A model generated the notes under the pieces. The model saw only the letters and a list, made by a program, of their open reading frames with translations. It was not told the origin of the DNA and searched no databases. A stretch of DNA of 38,075 nucleotides from Halobacteriales archaeon SW_5_70_135 (GTDB lineage Archaea; Halobacteriota; Halobacteria; Halobacteriales; SW-7-71-33), in the NCBI GenBank assembly GCA_003022865.1, contig PXSK01000005.1, positions 1 to 38,075 of the forward strand, in the 5' to 3' direction. Shown here one piece after another: positions 1 to 9,982 of this stretch. The translations under genes were made by a program, and so were the position numbers. The stretch's first letter is position 1; every line of letters starts with the position of its first letter.

Positions 1-316
1 AGCGGCCACCAGATCTCTACCAGGGGTCGTTCGGTCCGCTGGTGGTCTCATGATCTCGATCGCGTCTCGCATGCGAGAGCACGTCTCCTGTGGCCGCCAC
101 CGGAGAGTCACCGCGACCGGGGAGAAGCGTGGTCACTCCGATCGCCAGGGTCAGGAAACGTCTCCGAACACGCCTCCGATCAACCCACTACGTGAGAGTA
201 CCGAGCGGTCCGGCACCCCACAGGGCCCCGACAAGGTGGACCGAGCTACTTCGGTCGCCGGCACCGAACAGCCCCGCGAACGAGACGACCGTCACCAGTA
301 GCGCACACGCCATCGT

Positions 317-788
317 GATGCGGTCCACATCGCCGTCGACCAAGGCTACAACGCTGCACTGCTGAAACGGCTATTGCGGTCAATAATGCCCAGCCCGAGC
401 GGTCGCTGGGCCCTCGCCGAAGCCGAGGAAAGTCTGAGTGGCAATCGCGTCGCAGTCCTCGGGCTCGTGTTCGAACCCGGGGACCGACGACGTGCGCAAC
501 TTCCGTGCCATCTCACTCGTCAGGGCGCTACAAGCCCACGATGTCAGGGTCGTCGCGTACGATCCAGTCGTCACCGAGAACATGCGGCCTCACTTCCCCG
601 ACATCGAGTACGCCGACAACGCCGCAGCAGCGCTTGAGGACGCACGCGCGGCGTTCGTTGTCACCGACTGGGACGAGTTCGCCGCCCTTAATACGGCGTT
701 CGATGCGATGGCGACGCCGCTGGTCGTAGATGGTCGCCGGATCATCCAGCGGCGCGACGGGACTACGCGTAAGGACTTCACTTGGTGA
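317..788 (+). pseudogene. 5'-truncated, multiply frameshifted UDP-glucose/GDP-mannose dehydrogenase C-terminal region
   Basis: Concatenating frames gives DAVHIAVDQGYNAALLK / TAIAVNNAQPERSL / ALAEAEESLSGNRVAVLGLVFEPG / TDDVRNFRAISLVRAL...VAYDPVVTENMR...VVDGRRIIQRRDG..., which matches the order of nucleotide-sugar dehydrogenase C-terminal motifs. At least 3 frame changes are needed and no N-terminal NAD-binding domain is present. Confidence 0.8.
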
Positions 789-943
789 CTTCCCCCCGGT
801 CTCACTCGCTCACCGCTCGCGCGGTTCGCTTCCTTGGAGTGGGGCCTCCTGCTTCCGTGACGTGTTCTGCAGACACTGGATCGGTGTCTACAGCGAGCGC
901 GGCTTCCACAGGCGTTGAGAAAAACGGTCGATCAAAGAGTGTC

Positions 944-2353
944 CTACTGAATGGCACTAACAACGTCTATACTAACCTTCCACACTTGTCGAATGACCAG
1001 TTTCAGGTCAAACCAGAATGATTGCTGTTTGAGGTACTGGAGATCGTAGCGGATCTTCTTTTCGGGCTCAGCACCCGTGAGATCGTTCACCTGGGCGAGA
1101 CCGGTCAAGCCGGGCTTCACGAACCAGCGTTTCCGCCAGTCAACCACACCAGCTTGAATATTTGAATCGATCTCAGGGCGTTCAGGGCGTGGCCCGACCA
1201 CACTCATGTCGCCCTTCAGTACGGCCCAGAGTTGTGGGATCTCGTCGAGGTGCGTCCGCCGGAGCACGCGTCCGACGCGAGTGACGCGTGGGTCGACGCC
1301 GCCTGCGTCCTCGTCGCTGATTTTCGCGCCAGTCAATTCTTCGGCATTCTCGACCATCGACCGAAACTTGTACACGTCGAAGGTCTCTCCAAAAACCGCC
1401 GTCCGTTCCTGTTTGTACAGTACGGATCCCCCATCGTCCAGCTTGATCGCGACGGCGATCAGCAAAATCACCGGGCTCAGTATCACCAGCCCGATCCCGG
1501 AGAACGCGATGTCGAACATTCGTTTCAACACGTAGTCTTGGACGTCCCAGGGTTCGATGTCTACCTCCGCGAGTGTCCCGACGTCGCCCTCCGCGGTCAG
1601 CACCTGATCGGCGTGGTCACGATGCACTTTGGCGTCGACGCCGTGCTCGTAACACGCATCGAGTGCGCCGAAAAACTCCGCACGATCGGTGTGCTCGAAG
1701 GCTAACACAACTGTATCGACATCGTATTCTACGAGAATATCCCCAATACGAGATAGTCCACCGAGACGTTCAAGCCCCTCGACACCACCGTCAGCGACAG
1801 CGGTTGAGGTGGAACGCTCAATACGGTTGAACGCGATCGTCGGGCATAGATACCCGAGTAGGGGGGTGTCAATCTCGTCAGCGAGCTGTCGGACCGTCTC
1901 GGGACTATCGCCGACGATGAGAGTGCGTTCGGGATCCACAGAGGGGCGACGCCGAATCCAGAGGAACCACGCAGGCAGGGTGACGAGGAGAATCGGCGTG
2001 GCGATGAGTAGCGTGATACGAGGAAGACGATACGTGTAGTCGAAGTAGCCGATAGTAGCGAGCATAAAAATCGCGACGACGACACGTTTCTGTGTGAGGG
2101 TGACAGTATCGAGGATGCGGCGTGGCCGGGGTTTGTACAGCGAAACGAGCACCGCAGTCACGACGACGACGGCTGTCACGACCTCTACAATGCCTTCAGC
2201 GGTGCCTGGTGGATCAACGGCGAGTCGGCCGACAACCGGGAGTACGCTCACGGCGTCCAAAACGGTGGGGTGACTGGCGATGGAGACGGCAGCTGCCGTG
2301 AGCGCGATGACACCGAACGCGCTTCCGAGCCGGTATCGCCAGCCTCCACTCAT
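944..2353 (-). CDS. Exopolysaccharide biosynthesis polyprenyl glycosylphosphotransferase (bacterial sugar transferase family)
   Basis: 469-aa ORF. N-terminal TM region, then ...LKRMFDIAFSGIGLVILSPVILLIAVAIKLDDGGSVLYKQERTAVFGETFDVYKFRSM...RVTRVGRVLRRTHLDEIPQLWAVLKGDMSVVGPRPERPE...KPGLTGLAQV, the classic sugar transferase signature. Confidence 0.93.
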   Translation of the reverse strand: MSGGWRYRLGSAFGVIALTAAAVSIASHPTVLDAVSVLPVVGRLAVDPPGTAEGIVEVVTAVVVVTAVLVSLYKPRPRRILDTVTLTQKRVVVAIFMLATIGYFDYTYRLPRITLLIATPILLVTLPAWFLWIRRRPSVDPERTLIVGDSPETVRQLADEIDTPLLGYLCPTIAFNRIERSTSTAVADGGVEGLERLGGLSRIGDILVEYDVDTVVLAFEHTDRAEFFGALDACYEHGVDAKVHRDHADQVLTAEGDVGTLAEVDIEPWDVQDYVLKRMFDIAFSGIGLVILSPVILLIAVAIKLDDGGSVLYKQERTAVFGETFDVYKFRSMVENAEELTGAKISDEDAGGVDPRVTRVGRVLRRTHLDEIPQLWAVLKGDMSVVGPRPERPEIDSNIQAGVVDWRKRWFVKPGLTGLAQVNDLTGAEPEKKIRYDLQYLKQQSFWFDLKLVIRQVWKVSIDVVSAIQ

Positions 2354-2378
2354 CGTCTCTGCTCACGTAGTCATCAGA

Positions 2379-2390
2379 AGTTAAATACTC
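2379..2390 (-). promoter_or_regulatory. Candidate archaeal box A (TATA-like) for the sugar transferase gene
   Basis: Minus strand reads GAGTATTTAAC about 27-35 nt upstream of the ATG at 2353, consistent with a short or leaderless haloarchaeal transcript. Confidence 0.45.
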
Positions 2391-2432
2391 CGTATTCGAG
2401 TCATCGCGGTCGACTACGACTCCTGTCGCTCT

Positions 2433-2446
2433 GTGAACTAGTTCAC
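2433..2446. repeat. 14-bp perfect palindrome GTGAACTAGTTCAC
   Basis: Read directly; lies in the intergenic region upstream of the sugar transferase gene. Confidence 0.85.
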
Positions 2447-2575
2447 TACAGTAGAACGGTCAGAACCGAGACTCAAATTGAATCGTCTGCCCACAAGACG
2501 AGCGAAAATTCGGATTCACTCATAATTACACGTTCTCCTCGATTCTTGTACTTTTTATGAAAATTCAGTAATATA

Positions 2576-2601
2576 TGATCAGATGCCCGACGGTCTGATC
2601 A
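2576..2601. repeat. Inverted repeat TGATCAGA-N10-TCTGATCA
   Basis: 8-bp perfect arms at 2576-2583 and 2594-2601. Confidence 0.85.
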
Positions 2602-2648
2602 ATCACCACCTATTCCGATCCGCTCGTCTCACCTCCTGTGACGAACTG

Positions 2649-2675
2649 GTTCACACTGTCCGGATCGGTGTGAAC
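2649..2675. repeat. Inverted repeat GTTCACAC-N11-GTGTGAAC
   Basis: 8-bp perfect arms at 2649-2656 and 2668-2675, directly next to the stop of the minus-strand remnant ending at 2676. Confidence 0.85.
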
Positions 2676-3189
2676 TCAGTTACAGTCGACGAATAATGCC
2701 TTCCGCTTGCTCTCTCCTCCCGATCCAGTTGGTACCTGCTCGTCGCGGACTCGCACTCCCTCAACGTCCTCTCCCGTCGACTCGATCAGGTCGTAGGCGT
2801 ACCGCCGCGACACGCCAGTGCAGCCTCTGATCTCCGTATGTGATACGGCGACCTTACCGTTCGACGAGTGCTTATTGGCCACAAACGACAGCACAGCCGC
2901 GTACTTCTCCTGCTTCGTGAACGGTTCGATACCGACGTCTCCGAGTGCGACGACCTGTTCTTCAGGTACCTGGTCTGCTCGCGTACTGCGTCGATCTCTG
3001 TTCGAAACGACCGTCCGGCTTCAGGTAGCTCCTCTACGATCTCGACGTCCGCATCGAGGATGGCTCAAGGCGTTCCTGTCAATGGTCGAATGTCCCGAGC
3101 CGTCGTCGTCGCCATCGTTGACTGCAACTCCTCAGCAGCGGTTTGGGCGTCTCGAGACGGGCCTCAAGTCGGTCTGTCTCGTCAGTCAC
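2676..3189 (-). pseudogene. Frameshifted remnant of a haloarchaeal coiled-coil plus helix-turn-helix-like protein
   Basis: Pieces in different frames join as VTDETDRLEARLE / AQTAAEELQSTM / DADVEIVEELPEAGRSFRTEIDAVREQT / VPEEQVVALGDVGIEPFTKQEKYAAVLSFVANKHSSNGKVAVSHTEIRGCTGVSRRYAYDLIESTGEDVEGVRVRDEQVPTGSGGESKRKALFVDCN. Several frame changes are required. Confidence 0.7.
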
Positions 3190-3398
3190 GGTGGCGTGCT
3201 CTCCGTAGGAGGGCCCAGTACGATTAGCTCTACGCTGCTCAACCAGAGCTGGTCGGGTTGGCCACCCGATTGAGCGTGGATACCGAGTCTGGCGGTTGCA
3301 AGCGCCTCGCTCGTCCTGAGCGTCGACGTCCGTAGTTCGTACCACCGTCGACAAGAAACTGGGAGACAGATCGTCGAGTAGTGACAGTGTGGTGAAAG

Positions 3399-4874
3399 TT
3401 ATCCGAACATCTGACGCATCACCGGATGCATCTCCATCAGCTGCTCCTCGGCGATCTCCTCGTAGATCTTGTAGGTGATCGACACCGTCAGCAGCAGTCC
3501 CGTGCCGCTCACCTGCCCGATGGTGCCGAGCATGTTGGCCATGACCGCCAGCAGACCGACGAGGGCGCCGCCGATGACGGTGACCTGGGGAATGTATCGC
3601 TCCATCACCTTCTCGATGACGCCGGGGTTCTGCCGGAAGCCGGGGATCTGCATCCCGGAGTTGTGGATCTGCTTCGCGGTCGCGTCCGGACCCATGTCGG
3701 TCGTCTCGACCCAGAAGATAGCGAAGACGGCGCCGCCGATGATCATGAAGGTGAGGTCGACGCCGACGCGGAGCATGATCTGTAGCGGGTCCTGCGTGCT
3801 GAACCCGGGGACGAACCACATCCAGTCCTGCCGGGAGTAGATCGGCGCGGTGTAGTAGAACAGTCCGTCGACGGGCTGTAACGACTGGCCGCCGCCCGTC
3901 TGGTTCACCTGCTGGTAGACCCCGAGCCAGGCCGGCATCGCGTCGCCGATCTGGTTGTACAGCAGTCGGCCGGCGAACTGGATGTTCGCTTGCAGCGCCC
4001 GTACGAGGATCATCGGCAGCACGCTCGCGTAGATGAGCTTCACGGGGAACCGACCGCGGGCGCCCTTGACGCGGGCGTGACTCAGCGGAATCTCCACGCG
4101 GACGGACTCGGCGTAGACGACGACGACGAAGATGAGTATCGTCGTGAAGACGCCGAGCACGCCGCCCGGCGACAGCAGGAGTTGCCGGATGCCGGAGCCG
4201 CCGATGACGGGGCCGATGGCGATCTGGCCGGTGGCGATGCCGACCCAGTTCGCCACGAGACCGTTCGGACCGATGATGCCGCCGACCAGTCGCTGGCTGA
4301 CGCCGGCGATGATGAACAGCCCGATCCCGGAGCCGACGCCCCACTTCGAGATGATCTCGTCCATGAACAGGATGAGGATCCCGCCGACGAAGATCTGGAG
4401 GAACATCAGCGCCTGGAGGGTGGCGGTGCCGCCGACCTGTGCGGCCAGCGCGTCGGAGGGCGGCAGAAAGCCCGACAGCACCATCGGCAGGCCGGTCAGG
4501 ACGACCATCACGACGACCAGTAGCTTCTGCAGTCCCTGGTACAGCACCTGGTCGCGGGGGTCGTCGGTGTCGAGCCCGAGGAGGTCGGCCCCGCCCAAAA
4601 GCTGGAGGACGATCGACGCGGTGACGATCGGGCCGATCCCCAGGTGGAGCACGGAAAACTGCGAGCCGGCGAGGATCGAGCGGAACTGCCCGAACAGGTC
4701 CTCACCGCCGGGGTTCGTGGGGAGGCCCCAGACCTGGACGTTCGTCAGGAAGAAGTACAGGACCAGAACGCCGGCGGTCCAGGTGAGCTTGCGCCGGAAC
4801 GGCACGTGTCCCTCCGGCTGCTGGACCGACGGCATCCGTGTGAGGACGGGCTCGGCGACCTCCTTCCAACCCAT
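3399..4874 (-). CDS. secY: Preprotein translocase subunit SecY
   Basis: 491-aa multi-TM ORF starting MGWKEVAEPVLTRMPSVQQPEGHVPFRRKLTWT; at the canonical spc-operon end after L15. Confidence 0.97.
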   Translation of the reverse strand: MGWKEVAEPVLTRMPSVQQPEGHVPFRRKLTWTAGVLVLYFFLTNVQVWGLPTNPGGEDLFGQFRSILAGSQFSVLHLGIGPIVTASIVLQLLGGADLLGLDTDDPRDQVLYQGLQKLLVVVMVVLTGLPMVLSGFLPPSDALAAQVGGTATLQALMFLQIFVGGILILFMDEIISKWGVGSGIGLFIIAGVSQRLVGGIIGPNGLVANWVGIATGQIAIGPVIGGSGIRQLLLSPGGVLGVFTTILIFVVVVYAESVRVEIPLSHARVKGARGRFPVKLIYASVLPMILVRALQANIQFAGRLLYNQIGDAMPAWLGVYQQVNQTGGGQSLQPVDGLFYYTAPIYSRQDWMWFVPGFSTQDPLQIMLRVGVDLTFMIIGGAVFAIFWVETTDMGPDATAKQIHNSGMQIPGFRQNPGVIEKVMERYIPQVTVIGGALVGLLAVMANMLGTIGQVSGTGLLLTVSITYKIYEEIAEEQLMEMHPVMRQMFG

Positions 4875-4877
4875 ATG

Positions 4878-5387
4878 TTACCCGTCCCGAGTCTCGTGTG
4901 AATCCTTTTCGGTTTCCGCGGCCGCGCGCTCCTCGCGCAGGCGCCGACCGCGCTCGCTCAGCCGTGCCGTGCCGCCCGCGGCCTCGATGGCCTCGCGGGC
5001 GCTCTCCGAGAAGTCGTCGGCGGTCACCACGAGCGACTCGTGGACCTGCCCGCCGCCGAGCAGCTTCACGGCGTCGACCTCGTGGCCGTCGTCAACGACG
5101 TCGCGGGCGTCGACTGCGATCCCGTCGTCGGTCTCCTCGGCGTCGCCCGCCGAAAGAAGCAGCGGGACGTCCTCGTCGAGCTCGCGGGCGTTCACCGTCT
5201 CGACGTCGAGGGCGGCGTCCTCGGGTCGGGTGAACCCAGCCTTGCCGAGCGGTCCGTGGAGCTGTTTCTCGTGGTCCTTCCGGCCGGCGGCGCCGCGGCC
5301 GCCCCGGTTGCCGGCGCCGCGGTGGTTCTTTTGACTGCCTGTGCCGTGGGTGCGAGAGCCGCGCTGTCGTTTCTTTTTCTTGCTCAT
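4878..5387 (-). CDS. rpl15: 50S ribosomal protein L15
   Basis: MSKKKKRQRGSRTHGTGSQKNHRGAGNRGGRGAAGRKDHEK; operon position between L30 and SecY. Confidence 0.96.
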   Translation of the reverse strand: MSKKKKRQRGSRTHGTGSQKNHRGAGNRGGRGAAGRKDHEKQLHGPLGKAGFTRPEDAALDVETVNARELDEDVPLLLSAGDAEETDDGIAVDARDVVDDGHEVDAVKLLGGGQVHESLVVTADDFSESAREAIEAAGGTARLSERGRRLREERAAAETEKDSHETRDG

Positions 5388-5863
5388 TATCGCATCGCCT
5401 CCAGTAGACTGTCCATCTCCTCGGTCGTGTGCGTGCCGAGTTGGCCGCCGCCGACGGTCGGCTTCTTGATGCCCTCGTGGCCGCCGCGGGGCGGGTGCAG
5501 GCGCAGCGCCGGCGCGAGACCGGCCTCCTGTAGGGTGGTTTCCTCGCCGAGCAGCGCCGTCGCCAGCGCCTCGACGTCGTCGTACTCCGTGCTCGCGGCG
5601 ACCCAGTCGTCGTCGATCCCCCCGTCCGCGTTCCCGTCGCCCGTCGCGGGCTCGCCGCGGCGCCGCAGCAGCGTCGCCAGCACGTCGGCGGAGGGCTCGC
5701 CGTGGGCGACGTAGTCGTTGACCTTCGTTATCATCCCCTCGTAGGCGTCGGTCTCGGGGACGAGCGTGCAGTGGTTCACCGCGTGAACGTTCAGCATCTC
5801 CAGGGTGTCGACGACGTCCTGGTCGACGTTCGCCTCACCGCGCAGCTGGACGACCGCTCTCAC
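5387..5863 (-). CDS. rpl30: 50S ribosomal protein L30
   Basis: GTG start giving VRAVVQLRGEANVDQDVVDTLEMLNVHAVNHCTLVPETDAYEGMITKVNDYVAHGEPS; stop overlaps the L15 start. Confidence 0.92.
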   Translation of the reverse strand: MRAVVQLRGEANVDQDVVDTLEMLNVHAVNHCTLVPETDAYEGMITKVNDYVAHGEPSADVLATLLRRRGEPATGDGNADGGIDDDWVAASTEYDDVEALATALLGEETTLQEAGLAPALRLHPPRGGHEGIKKPTVGGGQLGTHTTEEMDSLLEAMR

Positions 5864-5921
5864 GGCTCCGCACCTCCGGGGACCGCGAGCACGGGACGCC
5901 GGCACGAGGGCGACTCGGCCC

Positions 5922-6578
5922 TCATCGTTCGACGACCTCCTCGCCGAGTTCCTCGGCGACACGGTCGCGACGGTCGGCCCGACCGGTCGAGACCGTCTCC
6001 AGCGCCCGGAAGGTGGCCTTCCCGAGGTTCAGCGTCGTTCGCGTGTTGCCGTAGGACTTCGTCCAGGCGTTCTCGATGCCCGCCAGGTCCAGCACGGCCT
6101 CGACGGTGTCCGAGGCCGCCAGGCCGAGCCCCAGCGGCGCCGGCTCCAGTTCCACCGTCACGGAGCCGGCCTTGCCCTCGGTGCGACGCTTCAGCGAGTG
6201 AGGCTCGTCGGAGCGGTCCTCCCACGAGCCGGAGCCGCGGTCCACCTTTATCATGTTGAGCTTCGCGATGTCGATTGCCTTCTGGATGGCGGAGCCGACC
6301 TGGTCGTCGCGGCCCTCGGCGTAGCCGACGAAGCCGTTGCGGTCGCCGATGACGACCACACACCGGAACTTCACCCGGCGACCGGAGTCGGTCATCCGCT
6401 GGACCATGTTGATGTCGAGCACCTCGTCGTCCAGTCCGGGCAGCAGCTGGTCGACGACCGCCGGCTCCTTCAGCGGCAGTCCCGATTCGAGAGCCTGCTC
6501 CATGTCCGTTATCTCGTCGTCCTGTACCTGCTGTCCCAGGCGGGTGCGGGGCTGCCAGCCCCCGGCGTCGGCGCTCAT
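5922..6578 (-). CDS. rps5: 30S ribosomal protein S5
   Basis: [49 protein letters not shown], an archaeal S5 signature. Confidence 0.96.
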   Translation of the reverse strand: MSADAGGWQPRTRLGQQVQDDEITDMEQALESGLPLKEPAVVDQLLPGLDDEVLDINMVQRMTDSGRRVKFRCVVVIGDRNGFVGYAEGRDDQVGSAIQKAIDIAKLNMIKVDRGSGSWEDRSDEPHSLKRRTEGKAGSVTVELEPAPLGLGLAASDTVEAVLDLAGIENAWTKSYGNTRTTLNLGKATFRALETVSTGRADRRDRVAEELGEEVVER

Positions 6579-7120
6579 TCGAGCAGCACCTCCCGGGTCT
6601 CGTCGAAGTGTTGGGGCAGTTCGGTCGCGTCGAAGTCGCCGCTGTACAGGCCGTCCTGCTGCTCGGCGTACTCGGCGATGTGCTCGCCGCGGGTGCGCGA
6701 CCAGTCGGCGAGCACCGCGTCGTTGTGCGGCACCTCGACGCCGGCGTCGATGGCGCCCTCCTGCACGGCGAACATCTTCGAGCCCGGCGTCGGGCTGTTC
6801 AGCCCGATGTCCAGCACGGCCGCCTCGATCTCGGCCTCCTGGGCGCGACGCCCGGCGAGCAGGCCGGTGAGGTAGGCCGCGGGCAGGTTGCCCGTCGGCG
6901 CCTCCCAGCCGTGCTCGCGCAGGTCACTCGAGTGAGCGCTCGCCGCCGTCTCGTCGCCCCGTGGGCCGGTCACGACGAACTGTGCGATCGTGTGTCGGTT
7001 GGTCTTGCGGGCCACCAGGCGGGGCCGACCGGACTTCAGCAGCTTGAGCCGCTGGTGGTAGTCCGTCCGGACCTCCCGGCGTCGCCGCATGGGTACCTTG
7101 TAGCGTGGTCCTGTCGCCAT
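6575..7120 (-). CDS. rpl18: 50S ribosomal protein L18
   Basis: [49 protein letters not shown]. Confidence 0.96.
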   Translation of the reverse strand: MATGPRYKVPMRRRREVRTDYHQRLKLLKSGRPRLVARKTNRHTIAQFVVTGPRGDETAASAHSSDLREHGWEAPTGNLPAAYLTGLLAGRRAQEAEIEAAVLDIGLNSPTPGSKMFAVQEGAIDAGVEVPHNDAVLADWSRTRGEHIAEYAEQQDGLYSGDFDATELPQHFDETREVLLE

Positions 7121-7569
7121 CAGTTGTCACCGTAGTTCTCGTCGACGTAGTTCTCCAGTCGCTCGACGCTGCGGAACTCCCCGCCGCCGATCATACCGTA
7201 CAGTTCGCGGTACTCGTCGGCGGAGACCTCGTCGGCGTCGCGCAGTTGTCTGACGCGCCGGCGCTGGGCGCGCACCCGCTCCTGCCAGTCTTCCTTCGGG
7301 TCCTGCCGGGCGCCCTTCGCGCCCTCGCGGCTGCCGTGGCCCGTTCGGTGCCCGTACGAGCGCTTCTCGTCGCGCTCGCGGGCCCGACCGCGGGAGTTGC
7401 CGTCGGCCTCGTGCGAGCGGACGACTCCCTCCTCGACGAGCTCGCGGACGTCCTCGCGGGTGATCGCCTCCGCAATCTCTCCTTGCTCGTCGGGGTCGAA
7501 CCAGACGCGGTTCTCCCCGACGTCGAGCACGTCCGCCGCCAGGCGACGCTGTGCGGTCAGGTCCGTCAT
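7120..7569 (-). CDS. rpl19e: 50S ribosomal protein L19e
   Basis: [50 protein letters not shown]. Confidence 0.96.
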   Translation of the reverse strand: MTDLTAQRRLAADVLDVGENRVWFDPDEQGEIAEAITREDVRELVEEGVVRSHEADGNSRGRARERDEKRSYGHRTGHGSREGAKGARQDPKEDWQERVRAQRRRVRQLRDADEVSADEYRELYGMIGGGEFRSVERLENYVDENYGDN

Positions 7570-8270
7570 TCCTCGCTCACCTCCACTTCGACCTCCTCGT
7601 AGGTGGGGTTGAGCACGCGGATCTCGCGTTCGGCGGCGCGGTCCTCGATGCGCTCGCGCTTGCGTCCGCCGACCGCGGCGGCGATCCTGACCGCCTGTTC
7701 GTCGGGGTCGACGCCGTCGAGGTCCTCGACGTTGTGCACGTGCACCTCCTCGAAGCCGCTCGGGTGGCGGTCGCGGACGGCCGCCGGACCGCGGTAGCCG
7801 GCCTGTACCGTCGCGCCCTTGCCTTTGATGCCCTTGCGCTGCTTCGAGTGCTGACCGCGGGGCCGGCGCCAGGACGTCTTCACGCGCGCTTTCTTGTGGT
7901 GGTCCTGCCGGTCGAACTGCGGCTTCGAGCTGCCGTCGCGCTCGCTCAGCAGGCGTGCGGTCTCCTCGTCGAGGTCGGGCGTCTTTTCGGCGTGCCCGCG
8001 AGGCCGGAGCTCCGTCTCGACGGTCTCCTCGGCCTCCTCGGGCTCTTCCTCTTCGTCGTCTTCGATCTCCGCCTCGGCGTCCTCCTCGATCTCCAGCTCG
8101 CCGACGTCGGCCTTGATGCGGGCCGCCAGCGCGTTGCCGACCCCCTCGACCTCGGCGAGTTCGTCCTGGGTGGCACCCCGGACGTCGTCGACGGTCCGGA
8201 AGCCGGCCTCGCGCAGCGACTCGGCCTTCGCGGCACCGACGCCGCTGATCTCTTCGAGCTCGTCGACCAT
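7566..8270 (-). CDS. rpl32e: 50S ribosomal protein L32e with N-terminal helix-hairpin-helix-like extension
   Basis: [52 protein letters not shown]... then [51 protein letters not shown] overlap with L6. Confidence 0.95.
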   Translation of the reverse strand: MVDELEEISGVGAAKAESLREAGFRTVDDVRGATQDELAEVEGVGNALAARIKADVGELEIEEDAEAEIEDDEEEEPEEAEETVETELRPRGHAEKTPDLDEETARLLSERDGSSKPQFDRQDHHKKARVKTSWRRPRGQHSKQRKGIKGKGATVQAGYRGPAAVRDRHPSGFEEVHVHNVEDLDGVDPDEQAVRIAAAVGGRKRERIEDRAAEREIRVLNPTYEEVEVEVSEE

Positions 8271-8806
8271 CAGCCGGTCACCTCCCCGCCGGGCGCCTCG
8301 GTGACGTAGATGCCGTCCTCGAACACCCGGGTGTCCTTGTCGTTGATGCGGGTCGTCTCGTGGACGTTGCCGACCGTCTGGCCGACGTCTTCCTTGTCGG
8401 GGCCCCGCACCGTGAGCGCGGGGTCGTCGACCTCGACCTCGGTGTCGCCGACGATCGCACAGCGCCGCGGCGCCTGCTCGCCGAGGAAGTTGTCGACGAC
8501 GACCTCGTCGCCGTCGACGCGCACCTGCATCGGGAAGTGCTCGTAGCGGATCTCCATCTCGTACTCCCACCCCTCCGTCACGCCGTGGAAGGCGTTCCGT
8601 AGGTGGCTCTCGAAGGTGCCGACGGTGGCGTTCGTCTTCCTGTCCTCCTGCTCGCTCTCGACGCGGACTGTATCGCCTTGGACGTCGACGGAGACACCCG
8701 GATACCAGAGCTGGCGCTCGACGGCGCCGTTCGGCCCTTCGACGCGGGCGTCCAGCCCGTCGACGGTGACGGTCACGTCGTTCGGGATTTGTATTTCTGT
8801 CGTCAT
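8270..8806 (-). CDS. rpl6: 50S ribosomal protein L6
   Basis: [42 protein letters not shown]; operon position. Confidence 0.95.
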   Translation of the reverse strand: MTTEIQIPNDVTVTVDGLDARVEGPNGAVERQLWYPGVSVDVQGDTVRVESEQEDRKTNATVGTFESHLRNAFHGVTEGWEYEMEIRYEHFPMQVRVDGDEVVVDNFLGEQAPRRCAIVGDTEVEVDDPALTVRGPDKEDVGQTVGNVHETTRINDKDTRVFEDGIYVTEAPGGEVTG

Positions 8807-9198
8807 TAGTACACGTAGGCGATGAGCTGGCCGCCGACGCCCCGTTCGCGGGCGTCGTAGTGGCTCATGATCCCGTGAGAGGTCGTCACCACGAGACTGC
8901 CGAAGTCCCGGGCGGGGAGATACCGCTTCTCCCACCGCTCGAACTCCTCCACGGTGACCGAGTAGCGGGGCGTCACCGGCCCGCACTCGTTGATGCGGCC
9001 GTTCAGTTCGACCTCGAACTCGTCGCCACGGCCGTCCTCGGCGCGCCCGAAGCCGTCGACGTAGCCGCGGTCGTACAGGACTTCGAGCACCTGGCCGATC
9101 TCGTTCGAGGCGGGCGATACCGCGTGTCGCAGGTGGCCGGCGTCCTCGGCGTTGTCCAGCCCCGAGAGCGCGCTCGCCAGTGGGTCGTTGGCTGTCAT
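8806..9198 (-). CDS. rps8: 30S ribosomal protein S8
   Basis: [50 protein letters not shown]...[25 protein letters not shown]. Confidence 0.96.
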   Translation of the reverse strand: MTANDPLASALSGLDNAEDAGHLRHAVSPASNEIGQVLEVLYDRGYVDGFGRAEDGRGDEFEVELNGRINECGPVTPRYSVTVEEFERWEKRYLPARDFGSLVVTTSHGIMSHYDARERGVGGQLIAYVY

Positions 9199-9200
9199 TG

Positions 9201-9401
9201 TCAGTCGTACTTCTCGAAGCCCATGCCGCGGGCCACCTCCCGGAACGACTGTCGGGAGAGCCAGATGTCGTACTTGCCGACGAGTCCCTGCTTCCGGCCG
9301 GTCATCCGGCAGACGTGCGTGTTGCCGGTCCGTTCGGCGTCGCCCTGGCGGGCCTCCTCGTCGGAGGACTCGTCGTCCTCTGCCTGTCCGTCGACGCTCA
9401 T
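9201..9401 (-). CDS. rps14: 30S ribosomal protein S14 lacking three of four zinc-ligand cysteines
   Basis: [41 protein letters not shown]14 by motif and operon position. The CxxC...CxxC pattern is reduced to CxxT...SxxS. Confidence 0.94.
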   Translation of the reverse strand: MSVDGQAEDDESSDEEARQGDAERTGNTHVCRMTGRKQGLVGKYDIWLSRQSFREVARGMGFEKYD

Positions 9402-9982
9402 TCGATGTTCACGTCCATTGTGGTCTCCAGATACGCTATCGCGTCCGCCGGCGTCAGTCGGTGAGTCGACGGGATCGGCCGGGTGGCCTTCTCGCGCTTG
9501 GCGACGCGGTAGCCCGGACGCACCAGGTTGACGGTGACGTCCAGCCCGTAGATCCCGACGTTCGGGTCGTACTCCTGGCTCGGGAAGTCGGTGTGCTCCT
9601 CAACGCCGAAGGAGACGTTGCCGGTGTCGTCGAACTGCTCCGGCGACACGTCGGCGATCGGCAGCGCCCGTCCGAGGAAGTCCTCCGCGCGGTCGCCCCG
9701 CAGCGTTACCTTCGCGCCGATCGGCTCGCCGGCCCGGACGTCGAAGTCCGGTACCGTCTCCGAGGCCGTCGTCCGAACCGGCTGCTGGTTCGTCACGCCG
9801 GCGAGGATCTCCTCGGCGTCGGCCAGGTCCTGGCCGCCCTCGCCGACACCCATGTGGACGACCACCTTCTCGACGCGCGGCTCGCGCATCTCGTGGTCGG
9901 CACCGTCGCCGCCCTCGGGGTCGGCCTCCGCCGGCTGGCCGCCGAGCTCCGACTCGTCGTCGCCGGGGTCGGCCTCACTCAT
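9398..9982 (-). CDS. rpl5: 50S ribosomal protein L5
   Basis: [42 protein letters not shown]; operon position. Confidence 0.95.
   Translation of the reverse strand: MSEADPGDDESELGGQPAEADPEGGDGADHEMREPRVEKVVVHMGVGEGGQDLADAEEILAGVTNQQPVRTTASETVPDFDVRAGEPIGAKVTLRGDRAEDFLGRALPIADVSPEQFDDTGNVSFGVEEHTDFPSQEYDPNVGIYGLDVTVNLVRPGYRVAKREKATRPIPSTHRLTPADAIAYLETTMDVNIE

Noticed and set aside
1-310. Possible minus-strand membrane-protein remnant (MACALLVTVVSFAGLFGAGDRSSSVHLVGALWGAGPLGTLT)
   Set aside because: Short, hydrophobic and motif-free; cannot be distinguished from noise without a search.
3079-4344. 421-aa Arg-rich minus-strand ORF overlapping secY
   Set aside because: Shadow ORF of high-GC coding sequence; SecY is convincingly coded in the other frame.
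4132-5334. 400-aa plus-strand ORF antisense to secY/L15
   Set aside because: Ser/Arg/Pro-rich low-complexity translation typical of antisense frames in GC-rich haloarchaeal DNA; no recognizable motif.
7566-8570. L32e extended to the long 334-aa ORF start
   Set aside because: The upstream part overlaps L6 in another frame; [12 protein letters not shown] at 8270 fits the ATGA overlap and the known haloarchaeal HhH-type N-terminus.
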